DNA of 64,000 bases from assembly GCA_039621445.1 (NCBI GenBank), contig CP154956.1, positions 62,760,257 to 62,824,256 of the forward strand, written 5' to 3'. The notes beneath the pieces are model-generated. The model saw nothing but the letters and a program-made list of their open reading frames with translations. It was not told where the DNA came from and made no database searches. Source of the DNA: Euglena gracilis (Eukaryota; Euglenida; Euglenophyceae; Euglenales). Numbering within the stretch: position 1 is the first letter of the stretch; each line of letters begins with the position of its first letter. Positions 51,307 to 63,456 of this stretch are shown piece after piece. Both the position numbers and the translations under genes were made by a program.

Positions 51307-51446
51307 CTGGTCTGCAGTCAGCATAATCCTCGCCTCTCTTGTTGAGGAAAGCACGGTGGTCATCACAATTCAGTAACTCATAATTCAAACCAACTTTTGC
51401 AGTTTCAATCCAGCATGCTTCCAAAATGATGATCAAGCGCTTTGTG
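51307..51446 (-). CDS. EMG1: EMG1/NEP1 exon
   Basis: Acceptor CCTTATTGCAG, donor CCAG/GTGTCG. It encodes TKRLIIILEACWIETAKVGL, NYELLNCDDHRAFL and GEDYADCRP, matching the N-terminal core of Emg1 (R(L/R)IVVLEGASLETVK, YELLNCDxH, RPDI). The first exon with the start codon should lie to the right but was not identified. Confidence 0.88.
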
Positions 51447-52256
51447 CTGCAATAAGGCACGGCGCATTGCCAGTGGACCGGATCTCAATTACAAATATTC
51501 TCCAGATACTTTGGGAAACATTTTCCCTCTCAAAAATCACCTCGGTGAATGGCAGAGTTGAAAATGTGGGGGGTTGACCAGAGGGGGGGGCACCCCCCAC
51601 CTAAACAGTGGAGCGGTCCACGTGACCGATTTTCGGCCCGGTGCAAATTGCCGGGCCGAAAATTTTTGACCCCCCCCAAAATGGCTAAAAATGCAGCTTG
51701 GGACACTTTTGGGGGAAAAAAATCTGGGGGGGGGGAAATTGTTTAAAATGCAAAAAAAATTGGCCCAAAGCGCTGGAAGGAAAATTTTGACCTTTGGGGG
51801 GTCCTGGGTAAGCCACCCCCTAATAAGCACTGCCCAAGTTGTGCGCAGTGCCCGAATAAGTGCGCCCCCCCCCCCAAGGTCTGAAACTACCTCCTTAAAA
51901 AATGCGCACCCCGCCAAAGGAGAAATCACTGTCATACTGCAGCAATCGAAAATTTTCGGGGGGTTTTCGGAAGGAGTTCTTCAAGTTCTGAAAAATTCAA
52001 CGCCTTTTTGATTCAGGTCGGAAAGCACACACAATTCTCAGAAATGTCTTTCTCAGACCACACATTTCCATTGTCCAAGCCCAAATTCGACTCATAATCG
52101 CTTGACTCATTGCTTGGCATCACAAGAAGGGGGGAAAATGAAAAAAAGAGAGGTGGAAAATCAAGTATTTTGTGCATTGCCCTAATAAGTGCGCAGTTCC
52201 CTAATAAGTGCACACCCCTTGGGGGTCCGAAACTACGTCTTTAAAATGTGCGCACT

Positions 52257-53010
52257 CAGAATCACCGTTGGGAAATTTTGGCTGGACCCCCCCTGTTTTT
52301 TCAGAATTTTTACGGTTGAGAAATTTTCGTTGCACCCCCACTGGGTTTTTTCAGAACCACGGTTGGGGAAATTTTGGCTGGACCCCGCCTGGGGTTATCA
52401 GAATCACGGTTGGGAAAACAGCAGGGAAATTTAGGCTGGACCCCGTGTATTTTTTTCAGAATTGCGGTTTTGAAATGTTGGACCCCCGTGGGTTTGTTTT
52501 TTTCGGAATCACGGTGGGGAAATTTTGGCTGGACCTCCCCCCATTATTTCTCAGAACCACGGTTGGGGAAATTTTGGCTGGAACCCCCTGGGCTTTTCAG
52601 AATCGCGTTTGGAAAATTTTTGTTGAACCCCCTAAGATTTTTCAGAATCACGGTCAGAAAATATCGGCTGGACCCCCCATGGGTTTTTTCAGAATCATGG
52701 TTGTATTTACCCAGTCTGGGTCTTTTTCAGAATTACTGTTGGGATATTTTTGTTGACCCCCCTCGGTATTTTCAGAAGTACCGTTGGGAAATTTAGGCTG
52801 GAGCCCCCAGGGTTGGGTTTTTTTCAGAATTGCAGTTTGGAAATATTGGCTGGACCCCTGGGTATTTTTAGAATTGCGGTTGGAAATTTTGGCTGGATCC
52901 TCCTGGGTTTTTTTCAGAATCACGGTGGGGAAATTTTGGCTTGGCCCCCCCTCTGGGTTTTCTCAGAATCACCGTTGTGAAATTCTGCTGGACCTCCCCT
53001 GAGTTTGTTT
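52257..53010 (+). repeat. 47-bp minisatellite, block 1
   Basis: About 17 units of 38-58 bp (mostly 44-50). The unit reads TTTTTTCAGAATCACGGTTG, then GGAAATTTTGGCTGGACC and a C run. Units are diverged. Confidence 0.9.
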
Positions 53011-53261
53011 AGATGAGGGGTTGGCTGGACCCCCTACGGGTTTGTTCCAAATTCTTTCCAAAAGACCCATGCACCCCCCATCCGCATTTGAATATCATGC
53101 AATTGAAATGTGGTTTGTGTGGTGACTCTTGGGGTAACCCGTGCACCCATTGGGGGGGGGTCACCCCCCAAAGTCGGTACGAACCCCCCCAAACCCGTAC
53201 GCTCTCCTTACAGCGAGACCCTGGGGTTGGCTGGCTAATCCAACCAAGATTGGACCCCTTG

Positions 53262-53375
53262 ACAGCTGGTTATCTCTAAATCTTTAGAGGGAAGCTCACC
53301 ACAGAGTAAAGGAAAGGGTGTCCGGCATTGCCCCTTGGCAATGAGAACCGTGGATTATCATTGCGACTATGCCCA
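53262..53375. repeat. Dispersed repeat R1, fragment
   Basis: Resembles the start of R1: TTATCTCTAAATCTTTAGAG, GGAAGCTCACCACAG, GAACCGTGGATTATCATTG. It separates two minisatellite blocks. Confidence 0.55.
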
Positions 53376-53399
53376 AAATGCCTTGGTTAGAAAATTAAG

Positions 53400-53585
53400 C
53401 TGGAACTCCTGGGTTTATTCCAGAATTGCGGTTTGTGAATTTTTGTAGGACCCCTCCCCCTTTTTTTCTTCAGAATTACGGTTGAGAAGTTTTTTGTTGC
53501 ACCCCTGCTGAATTTTTCAGAATTACAGTTGGGAAATTTTGGCTGGACCCCCATGGTTTTTTTCTGAATCACGATGAATCACGAA
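53400..53585 (+). repeat. 47-bp minisatellite, block 2
   Basis: Four further units in the same orientation after the R1 fragment. Confidence 0.8.
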
Positions 53586-53749
53586 TCCTCCCAGGGAGTG
53601 GTGCACCATGGGTCAGGTTTTTGCCCAGCCGAAGGCCAGGCCGGAAAATTGTTTCAGCATTTTCGGCCGATTTTGGCTGGATTTCAGGTGGGTGGGTGTG
53701 TGGGTGGTTGACACCCCTGGGGGGGGGGGCGTTGTGGGTGGGTGGGTGG

Positions 53750-54102
53750 CAGGGTTCGATATAAAGACAGGTGGGGGGGGGGGTGGGGACAGGAGGGGGG
53801 GGGGGGTGGGGGGGACACCCCCCCACCTAAACAGTGGCGCGGTCTGGGTGACCGAAAATTTTTGACCCCCCAAAACGACCAAAAGTGCCATTTGGGCACT
53901 TTTTGGGCAAAAATGTGCCAAAAATGCAAAAAATTGACCCTTTTTGGGGGGGGGGTCCCGGATACCCCCCCAGGGTCGGTCCGGACCCCCCTGGCAGGTG
54001 GGGGGGGGCGGTCCGGACCCCCCCTGCGGGCCAGGAGGGGGGGGGGGGTGGGGGGACACCCCCCCACCTAAACCATGTACGCCCTCCTTATATCAAACCC
54101 TA
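53750..54102. mobile_element. hAT-like MITE, AGGGTTYGATATAAGG family, copy 3
   Basis: CAGGGTTCGATATAAAG start, CCTTATATCAAACCCTA end, and a perfect 8-bp duplication GTGGGTGG (in a GGTG-rich flank, so weigh with care). Confidence 0.75.
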
Positions 54103-55465
54103 GTGGGTGGTTGGGTGGGTGGTTTGGGCCCGGGAAAAAGTCCCCCCGGGGGGTCACTAAGTGAATCTGTTGGGAGGACCCTGATGATGGGGCCCCAGGA
54201 AATAATGATTGCCAAAATATTTTGAGGGAGTATGAAACTTCAGTGTCCACCAGACAATTTGCCCTGACATTCTGTCTATTCCGTCCATCCATTCTGACAT
54301 TTGACATGCTGTCCCTTATTTTATTATCTCCAGAAAGGAGGGGAAATAGACAAAATAAATACTTATGCTTTTGATGCTTTTGGTGACTTTTGAGATTCAA
54401 GAATTTTCCAACTTTGGGCATTTTTGGTGATTTTGGGTTGACTTTTTGGCGAAAAAACATAGGCCGAGTGTCCGCCCCCCCCCAAATAACAATAAATAAC
54501 AAAATCCCTTGTGTTGGCAACATAGGGGGCCAACACACCCTTTCCCTCCACCTCACCGACCATCGCCACACAATTTTAACCCCCCCCCGTTTTCGGACTC
54601 CCTCGCCACGCTATGTTAGGCCAACCTGTCAAAATCCTCGACAAAATCATCCACAAAAAGGACTAGCCCCCCAAGCAAGTTGCCAATACATTGCCAACAA
54701 ATATTATTATTTCAGTCAAGAAGGGGCACATGTCAAAAAAAAAAACGGCACCCCTCACCCCGCCAGGAGGCCCCAGGCCGAATAAGTTTGCCGACTAGTT
54801 CAGAGATAAGACCATGGGGCCAAAGGATGCGCCATGAGAAAGATTCCTGCTCGAAGTGCGTACAGTGCATTTTGTTGGTACCTGGTTTCAGTTACCTGAA
54901 GTTCTCCTCCTTTATGCCTTTGACAAGGCGTTGGACCACAAAAATATTATTTTTGTATTTTTTTTGAAATGGATGATTTTATCCCCAAATTTACCCAAAG
55001 ACGAAAAAGCTTGATTTTTTCTGAGGAAGTTTTTTGTTGCAAATTCAATCATTTTCGAAGTTTTGGCCCGCCAGGCTGGAAAAGCAGCAGAGAAAACTCT
55101 CATTTGCTGCCAACTCCCCCCGGGGGGGGGGTGAATGCAAAAAATATTCGGTCTCCATTTTGCACCACTTTTAGCAAAGGTGCCTCTGCCATGGGATTTT
55201 GCGTAAAATGGCAAGCACAACCTTCTGGCCACAAACTGGACAATTTTCGATGGAAATAGAATAGGACCCCTTGTATTTTTTGACTTTTTGGAGGATTGCC
55301 AGACTCAACGACTTTGAGTGGGGGGGGGGGGACTGTTAGTCGGTGGACTGGTCGACCGACTGATGCTCATTTTTCATAAAACACATTCTCACAGCCTACA
55401 AACTTGTCAAACACGTTCCTTTTGTTTCCGAACTGTCCGAAGGCCCCAAAATAATAAAATCCCTT
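54103..55465. other. No gene recognised
   Basis: Mixed sequence with C/G runs. No ORF with motifs and no repeat copy that I can assign. Confidence 0.4.
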
Positions 55466-55479
55466 GTGTTACCGAAAGA

Positions 55480-55890
55480 ACCCAACCGTTATTTTGAACC
55501 CAACTTCAGGGCGGGGGGGGGGGGGTTGGAAGAACCAACCGGTATTTCCCATGATTCCGAACAATCCCAGTGGGCGTCCAGCAAATATTTCCCAACACTT
55601 CTGAAAGCACCCAGGCAGTCCAGCCAAAATTTTCCTGCCGTAATTATGGAAACCCAGGATGGCCATAATTGTGAAAAAACCCGGCAGAAAAATATCCGGT
55701 GATTTAGAAAAGTCTCAGGGGGTCCGCCAAAATTCCCCAACTGTGATTCTGAAAAACCCCAGGGGGGGTCTAATCAAAATTTCACCAACCGTGATTCTGA
55801 AAAAACCGGGGGGGTCCGGCCAGAATTTCCCAACAATGATTCTGGAAAAATTTATGGGGGGTCCAGCCAAAGTTACCGGTCCCCCTCACC
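55480..55890 (-). repeat. 47-bp minisatellite, block 3, inverted orientation
   Basis: About eight units that are the reverse complement of blocks 1 and 2 (TCCAGCCAAAATTTTCC, CCGTGATTCTGAAAAAACC). Confidence 0.8.
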
Positions 55891-56149
55891 CCCTCACCAT
55901 GTAAGACCCCACCTGGCTGGCCAATGGTCAGACCTATGGAGCATAAAGTGTTTGAGAGATGCGGTTGCCAACCCGACCCAGTGGCGGCGGGCGGCCCAGC
56001 CCGGCCCGGACTGGTGGTCTGGCAGTCCAAATTAGCACCGGAAAAAAAGGGATTTTTGTCAATTGCAAGCGACTCGATCCCGGCTTTCCAAATCACCTCC
56101 GTTTGACCCCAACTCCCCACCTGGCCCGAGTCCTTCACAGGAGCACCAC

Positions 56150-56300
56150 GGTAATCACCGTTACTCCGAGGTACGGTGGGCAGGCAAATGCCTTGGTGGA
56201 GACAGAGTTCAAAATTCTTTTTCAATTCATCTTGGTTTGGACGATCTTGGTTTGGCCTTTGCTCATCCACAGCTGCTCTCTCAAGCTCAGGTGTGGCAAA
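56150..56300 (-). other. Coding-like segment, possible exon
   Basis: After a possible acceptor ACACCTGAG, the minus strand encodes LERAAVDEQRPNQDRPNQDE and LKKNFELCLHQG. It is hydrophilic and free of the local low complexity. It could be an upstream exon of EMG1 or of an unknown gene. No family recognised. Confidence 0.25.
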
Positions 56301-56537
56301 TACATCCTTTTTTGAAAAACCACAACTTGAAATCAAAACGGGCAGAAACAGCCAGAACTGGCGAACCATGAGCCAAAAAAAATACGGCCAAAAACAGTCA
56401 GAAATAGCCAAAAGTGACCAAAAGTGCCAAAAGCGGCATAAAAGTGCCAAAAATCGCCCAAAAGTCGCCAAAGCGCCCGAAGACCAGCCAGAAGGAATCG
56501 AAAGCAGCCAAGGCAGCCAGAAATAGAAAAAAGGCAG

Positions 56538-56660
56538 GAACCCCCCCAATATAAAGCCCCTCTGGCTTTATACTTGGGGGATTTCAGGGGGGGGCTTAAT
56601 AATAGTTGGGGGGGACTTTATATTTGGGGTTGAAAATCAAACTTTGGGGGGGGGGTGGCC
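56538..56660. mobile_element. Partial element related to 35229-35648
   Basis: Starts GAACCCCCCCAATATAAAGC and shows CTTTATATTTGGGG, then a shared flank like that at 35330-35400. Confidence 0.5.
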
Positions 56661-57644
56661 TCTATAATCTTCAGTGGCCCTCAATTGTGACCAAATACCA
56701 ATTTTATGCCAAATTTTTGTTGTGTACCTATTTTCCCCAAAATGTGCAATTGTAATCCAAAATGGAGTATTTCTGGTGAAAAAAATGTTCTATCGACCCA
56801 TATTTTTGGATTTTTCCTGAATGGCACCACTGTCTTGCTCCAACGTTGAATGAGGTGGGTGCTTCCTTATTTGGGGTGGAATAAATAATCACCAAAAATT
56901 CGATCCATGTCCGAAACTTCCCAAAGGCAAAATCCAGCTGACGTCATTGAAATGCGATGTCTCCCCCAGGGGTGTTTGGTACGTGAGGGGGATGAAGGGG
57001 GATCAACGATGACGGTGGCCATTTTGGGGTCCCGCGGTGCCTGGAGGGCGGCCACTTTGAGGGGGGGAGTGAGGGTAAAATCCTTTAGGATCCCCAGGAT
57101 GGACACTTGGAAAAATTTTCACCTCGACGCCACCAAGGAAAATGTTTCATTTTGCATGAAAATACCTCCACCCCTCCACTCTCAGAGGGGCACCCTCTGG
57201 GCGTCGTGGGACCCCAAAACGGCCACTCTGGGCACGGGGACACTTTGCCAAATTCTGGTCTTCAGCGCCTTTGGTGCCAAAAGAAAGTGGCCACTTTGAG
57301 AGGGGTATACCAAAACCTGCCCCAAATTAATTGGCCACTTCAGGGGGTGAGGGTAGGCATTTTGTTGACCCAAAAATGCAAAAATTCCAAAAATTGACAA
57401 AATTTTTTTGGTCTCGGGGAGAAATAAGGGCCAAAACGAGAGATCTTTTCATATTCAAAATTTTACAAAAAAAAATCCAAAATTTGCTGGACAAAATGGG
57501 GGAAAAAAACAGAAAAAAATCAATTTTGCCAAAATCGAAAAATGCAAAAAAATACCAGAAAAAAACATTTGCATTCCCCCCTTGCATACCCCGTACAGAC
57601 CTCCAGAAAAAAAATCAGAGTTGGACAGAGGTAGAGGTCAAAAC
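56661..57644. other. No gene recognised
   Basis: Repeated words GGCCACTTTGAG and GGGACCCC but no unit clear enough to annotate. Confidence 0.35.
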
Positions 57645-58013
57645 CAGGGTTGAAAAATTTTTCAAAACAAAAAACATGCTTTTTTTAACAAAACATCAAA
57701 AACAAATGTTTTTTTGAAAAAGCAAAAATTTGACCTTTTTTCTTGCAAATTGGCCATTTTTTTTGAGGAAAAAGTTCAAAGATCACTTTTTGGTCATCAA
57801 AAAGTGACATATTTTAGATTTTTCATCCAAAAATGATGATGCGTCGCACATATGAAAGCCAGCACCCTTTACGGACCTTACAGATAAAAAATGAACTTTT
57901 TCCAAAAAAGCATTTCAAAAAAATTTTCCCCCAAACCCTCCATGACCTTTTTTTAATTTTTTTTTAAAAAAACATGTTTTTTTGTTTCAAAAAAAAACAA
58001 GCCGTTCGCCTTG
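57645..58013. mobile_element. hAT-like MITE, CAGGGTTGACG family, copy C
   Basis: Ends CAGGGTTGAAA and GTTCGCCTTG. Perfect 8-bp duplication GTCAAAAC. Shorter than copies A and B, with the GGTCACGGGG middle missing. Confidence 0.85.
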
Positions 58014-58356
58014 GTCAAAACCTCTATCTATCTATCTATCTACCTATCTGCACCACCGTCCAAAAAGGGCCATAAAACGTCCCAAATGCCTCAAATTTGG
58101 CAAGTTTGCATTGAAATACATCCAAATATTGTCCAGATGAGAGGTTTCTACACAAAAATTGACCGGCACTACCAGATTCGGCAGGGGCGCCAGGACGCTC
58201 GCTTCGCTCGCATGGCCCGGAGCTCCTGCTGAATCTGTTAGTGCTGGTCGATTTTCTGAAACCTATTGTGTCTGGGCCGGCACGCCTGTCTTGAATTTCA
58301 TTCGACCGAACCGCCTAGACAGAAATATTGCCAAAAAAGTGGCCATTGGCCCATTA

Positions 58357-58470
58357 ACGGGTGCCTGAATGGAAATTGACTGACCTAAACGGGCGCCTGA
58401 ACGGAAATTGGCTGACCCAAACGGGCGCCTGAATGGAAATCGACTGCCCTAAACGGATTCCGATGTCATG
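58357..58470. repeat. 36-bp tandem repeat (TGGAAATTGACTGACC...)
   Basis: Three units with AAACGGGCGCCTGAA. Related units occur at 59300-59400, and both sites are followed by a shared CAGAAAATAGGTTT-type segment. Confidence 0.75.
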
Positions 58471-58677
58471 GAAATCGACCAACCTTTCTAATGCTGTGTT
58501 GTTCCATTTTGGGCATTTCTGGCAATACGTTGATTTCTTGACCAATGAAACTGAAATTCCTAAAAAATTCCTAAAGACTGAATTTAGATGATTGGGATTG
58601 TATCCGTCTGTTTCTATACAGAAATTTGCTGATGTCAGTAGAATTTCAAGACACATGTCAGGCCCAGAAAATAGGTT

Positions 58678-59033
58678 TACCATGCCCCCTCCCCCCCGAG
58701 CTGTCCCCCCCCCCCCGAGCTGTTCCCATTGAGGGGACGGGAATAGCTCACTGTCATAGCACTTTTTACAAAAAACTTCCCAAAAAATTGGTCAAAAATC
58801 GACGTTTTTGGACCATTTTCAAAAATCACCTTTTGGTAAATGTGCTCAAAATTGACCGTTTTTTGCCAACATCCAAAAAAGTTGCCAAAAAAAAGCAACC
58901 CTTTTGGGTTGCCCGAGGGTCGGGTATGGGAATAGCTTGGGGGGGGGGACCTAGGTCCCCCCCCCCCGTACTGTTCCCATTGGACCGTAAAGGGTCCCGG
59001 GGAGGGGAATAGCTCGGGGGGGGGGGCATGGTA
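58678..59033. mobile_element. Palindromic element with TACCATGC / GCATGGTA ends, copy 1
   Basis: Outer ends TACCATGCCCCCT and GGGGCATGGTA. Inner repeated GAGCTGTTCCCATTG and its inverse. TA may be the target duplication. Confidence 0.65.
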
Positions 59034-59299
59034 ATGGTTGCCAAATCACCCCTCAATCGAAAGCTCCTCTTATCAGACGACCAGCGATGACAACTGTATC
59101 TGGCCAAACTGTACAGAATGCTTATTCTGAACTTCCAGGAAGGGACATCCTAAGTTCAGCCAGTTGTGATCATCTGACTGTAAAATTGTGTGGTCCAAAA
59201 TGCTTCCAGAATCCCATAGGACCAAAAATGTCGAAAAAAAGTGGAAATCCAAAATATCCAATTTTCACCAAAAATTCCGATTCTGACCAGCAACAGATT

Positions 59300-59400
59300 T
59301 CAATGGAATGGAAATCAACTGATTTAAACGGGCGCCTGAATGGAAATCGACTGACCGAAACGGGTGCCTGAATGAAAATTGACTGACCTGAACAAATTCC
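59300..59400. repeat. 36-bp tandem repeat, second locus
   Basis: Three units matching 58357-58470. Together they suggest duplication of a roughly 300-bp segment. Confidence 0.7.
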
Positions 59401-59811
59401 CCCGAATTCCGTTTAAGTCAGTTGAAATTCAAGACAGGCGTCGGGCTCAGAAAATAGGTTTTAAAAGCTGTCATCAGAGATATGTGACAAAAAGTGGCCA
59501 ATTCCTCAGTTTTATCACAAAAATTGCCTTTGTTCGGCACAAATTTGTCTTTGTTGCGCCACTTTCCTTTTTGGATTTTGACAAAGAGGTATTGAGGGAC
59601 AGGGGGGTTGGTACTTTATGGAGATGAGGCAGCAGAGTTTGGACCCCCCTCCCCCCCCCTGTGGTGGAGTTCACCATTTGAAACTTCACTGGGGGTCCCG
59701 GACCCCCCTCCCTCCCTCCCCCTGCCTAACCCACCAATGAACTTCACCGGTGAAGTTCACCACAAGAGCACTTTTTGGGTCAAAAAATGGCCAAAAATGG
59801 CCAAAAATGAC

Positions 59812-59982
59812 TACCATGCTCCCCCCATATTGTACCCCCCCCTGGGAGCCATTTTCTGGGGGGGAGGTACATTATGGGGTGGGTACAATATGGGGGAGGC
59901 CAAGGTCATGGTCCATGGTTGGGGGGGGTACCCCATGGGGGGGTACATTATGGGGGGGGTACAATATGGGGGGGGCATGGTA
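59812..59982. mobile_element. Palindromic element, TACCATGC family, copy 2
   Basis: TACCATGCTCCCCCCATATT start and its inverse at the end. Several internal GTACATTATGGGG/GTACAATATGGGG words. Confidence 0.65.
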
Positions 59983-60740
59983 TTTTGGCACCTTTTCAGA
60001 AATTTTGATAAAAGTCCATGAGCCATCAACCTCAAAATGACCATTTTGGGAGGAAAAAAGAGCAAAATTTCACCCCCAACCATCAAAAGAGTGAATTCAC
60101 TGGGCCAAGGTACCCCTGCCCCCAGTGAATGTTCACCAGTAACTTCACTTCGTTGTTTTTGTGTTCCAAAATAGAAAACCTAAAAAATATTTGGGGGGGC
60201 ATGGAAGCCAATTGGGGGGGGGGGGGCTCGAGGACTCCTACCCCCAATTCTTTTCCTGTGTAAAAACTGTCATTTTTTTGTAAATTAGCCAATTAGGGGG
60301 GGGCAAGAACAAGGGGGTGAGGGCATCAGAACACGAAAACTGCCCTCACCCCCCCAAAGTGTTCCCCCCCCCCTCACTTTCCCAACCCGAAAAATCACCA
60401 AAGAACCAACTTTTCCACATTCGTCCAAAAAAACGAGTTCAGGCGAGTTCTCGCCTGCATTGAGGGGAGTTCTCGCCTGCATTGAGGCGAAAGCATTACC
60501 CCCCCCATAATTGACCCCCCCAAAATTGAGAAAAAGGGGGCTGTTTCATTCTCAATTATGGGGGGGAGATGATATGCACCTCACAACGCAAGCCGACTTG
60601 ATTGATGACCGCAAGAAGGGTGCTGGCTTGTATGGGAATCTCGGAGGGAGGTGGGGGCACCCCCCCCCCTCCCACTTCCAGTTTTCGTTCACCCCCCCCA
60701 TTTCACTAATGACCGGGCTCCTTCAGACCCCCACTTAGCC

Positions 60741-62370
60741 AATTAGGCGCTGAGCTGTTATCCCTTTATGGATGAGAGCGAAGCTTACCACTGGGGAAAA
60801 GGGGGGGGTTGAACCACGCCCCCTTCCCCCCGCCCCCCGGGGCAGGGTCCAGGGTTGACGTTTTTTTTGTTTTTTTAAAGAAAACAAAAAAACATGTTTT
60901 CTTTAAAAAAAAACGCAAAAAAAACATGTTTTTTTGAAAAAGCAAAAATTGACCTTTTTCCTTGCGAAAGGACCATTTTTTGAAGAAAATTTTTCGCGGG
61001 TGGTTCGGGTCACGAGGGGGGGGGTCACGGGGGGGTCACAGGGGGGGGTCACGAGGGGGGGGTCACATTCTCGGTGGCCAGATTAGAAATCACCGAAAAC
61101 GAATTTTTGGGAAAAAATCCTTTTTAGGCTCCAAAATAGGAATCCCCCAAACAAAAATTAGAAATCTACCGGAATATTTTGTCAAATTAGGCATCACCGG
61201 CCAAGTTTTTCAGAAAAAATGGCCGAAACGGGTCTTAGGTCGGGTTGGGGGAGGGGGGTCATGGGGGGAACACCCCCTGTGAAGTTTTTTTTTTCAAATG
61301 TGTGAAAATATTTCCAAATCTGTGTTTTCTGGTGCAAAAAATCATGCTTTCAACCCAAAAAAATGAATGTTGTAGAGATAAAAAATGCACTTTTTCCCAA
61401 AAAAAACATTGCAAAAAATTTTTCCCCCAAACCCTCCATGACGTTTTTTTTGTTTTTTTTAAAAAAACATGTTTTTTTTTGGTCCAAAAAAAACAAGCCG
61501 TCAACCTTGGCAGGGTCACCAGGAGAACCGGCGGAATATCACCATGATCATGGTCCCGTTTCCGGGTTTTTTTTTTCAGTCGCGAGTGACTGGATTTCTA
61601 GTTTCCAAATCACCTCTGTTTAACCCCCAACTCCCCGCCAGGCCCGAGTTATTCGCGCGCGAAGGGGTCTAAACTGGGTAGGATTGGACCGCCCCCCCTT
61701 CCGACTCTGCCGCCGGGGTCCAAAAAATCGGTCAAAATCATTTTTTTGAAAATATCTCGAGAAAACGTACATTATTTTCGAAAATGTCGGTCTGATGCAC
61801 CGCTGGAGGCCCTCTACCACGTCTGGTCGACGCGCTTCAGCCGCTCAAAACGGCCATTTTGGGGGGTGATTTTTCCAAAATATCTGGACGATGAAGCAAA
61901 ATCAAAGAAAATGTCCGGAGCACAAAAACGAAGCCCTTGGAATGCCCTATCCAACCATGGTTTACTTTTCTCCTAACTCTACGTGAAACCCGAGTTATGC
62001 CATTTTTCGGCCAATTTTGGATCATTTTAGGGCATTTAGGGCTGTTTTCGGGGCCAAAAAATTGATGTTTCCAAAATATCTCGGAAATGCAGCAAAATCA
62101 AAGGAAATGTCTGGAGACCTAAATTGAAGCCCTTGGAACGCCCTATCTAACGGTATTTTGATTTCCCCGTAACTCCCCGACTAGCCCGAAATGGTCGATT
62201 TACGGCCCAAAACAACGTGGCAGGCTTGTGACTTCGTCGTTTTGGCCGTTTTTTGGGGGGGTCAAAAAATCAATTTTTCTAAAATTGCTCAAAAATGATG
62301 AGGAATCAAAGGAAATGTTCGGAGACCTGAATTGAAGCCCTTAAAATGCCCTATCTAACAGTTTGGCCAA
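60741..62370. repeat. Dispersed repeat R1, copy interrupted by a MITE
   Basis: Same order as 32516-33330: GCGAAGCTTACCACTGGGG, TTTTTTTTCAGTCGCGAG, then three tandem-like units ending CCCTATCTAAC or a variant. The MITE at 60850-61509 with its 8-bp duplication splits it. Confidence 0.75.
60850..61509. mobile_element. hAT-like MITE, CAGGGTTGACG family, copy B
   Basis: Ends CAGGGTTGACG and CGTCAACCTTG. Perfect 8-bp duplication GCAGGGTC (60842-60849 and 61510-61517). Closely matches copy A at 31367-32063. Confidence 0.9.
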
Positions 62371-62376
62371 TGCAAT

Positions 62377-62993
62377 TACCATGCCCCCCCGATAGTGCCC
62401 CCCCCCAATAGTGTCCCACATCCCTGCCACAAGACCCGGCCGGCCAGTCCTAAAGGAATTTTATTGACCCCCCAACAGTGCCCCCCCCCCCCCCGATGGT
62501 GTCCCATGCCCGCCCTGTCGTTGGGCTGGGAATGACTACCGCTACCCCCCCTTATTTGCCCCCCCCCCTTAATTGAGCATTTGGGTCCAGGGAAAAAAAT
62601 TTTTAAGGCGACAAAGGCGCCGAAAATTCTCTTTGACCTCTCTCAAAGCCAAATTTTTGACCCCCCCTTAATTGAGCATTTGGGGGGTCCTTTATGCCGT
62701 AGGTGTGCTCAAATAAGGGGGGGGGGTAGTGGTATCGGGGGGGGGGGAGGTTCGGCACGTCTAACGAGGACCCTCAGCCACCAGGGGGGGGGGCCATTTT
62801 GCCGTGCCGAGGGGGTCAGGGGGGGGGGGTCCACCGTGGCGGACAGCCGGAATTCCCCAAAGAAAAATCCATTGGTATGGTTCGGCATACCGTGCCGAGG
62901 GGGTTGGCTGACCAGAGGGTCCCCATTTTGCCGTGCCGAGGGGGTCCGACCACCATGGGGGGGGGGGCTGCCGAACCTCTGGGGGGCATGGTA
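62377..62993. mobile_element. Palindromic element, TACCATGC family, copy 3
   Basis: TACCATGCCCCCCCGATAGTG start, in part, and GGGGCATGGTA end. Internal inverted C/G runs and repeated TTTTGCCGTGCCGAGGGGGT words. Confidence 0.55.
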
Positions 62994-63027
62994 GGGGAGG
63001 GAGTGCTGGAAGATTGCCCCTTGCCCC

Positions 63028-63448
63028 CAAGGTTGACGGCTTGTTTTTTTTGAAACAAAAAAAACATGTTTTTTTAAAAAAAATATGTTTTTTTTAAAAA
63101 AAACAAAAAAAACGTCATGGAGGGTTTGGGTGAAAAAAAATTTTGAACGTTTTTTTAAAGGAAAAGGTCATTTTTTTCTTTGCAACTTCGCAGTCCGTAA
63201 AGGGTGATGGCTTTCACATGAACCATCATTTTAGTATTTTTGGATGAAGGGTCTGGAAAAACTGAAAAAAACGCCACTTTGATGACCAAAAACATGACTT
63301 TAGAACTTTTTCCTCAAAAAAATGGCCATTTCGCAAGGAAAAAGGTCAATTTTTGCTTTTTCAAAAAAAACATGTTTTTTTGCGTTTTTTTTAAAAAAAA
63401 CATGTTTTTTTGTTTTTTTTAAAAAAAACAAAAAAAACGTCAACCATG
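63028..63448. mobile_element. hAT-like MITE, CAGGGTTGACG family, copy D (inverted)
   Basis: Ends CAAGGTTGACG and CGTCAACCATG. Perfect 8-bp duplication CTTGCCCC. Opposite orientation to copies A-C. Confidence 0.88.
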
Positions 63449-63456
63449 CTTGCCCC

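Noticed and set aside
52257-53010. Regular repeats resembling a CRISPR array
   Set aside because: Units are contiguous, diverged and of uneven length without spacers, and the DNA is eukaryotic.
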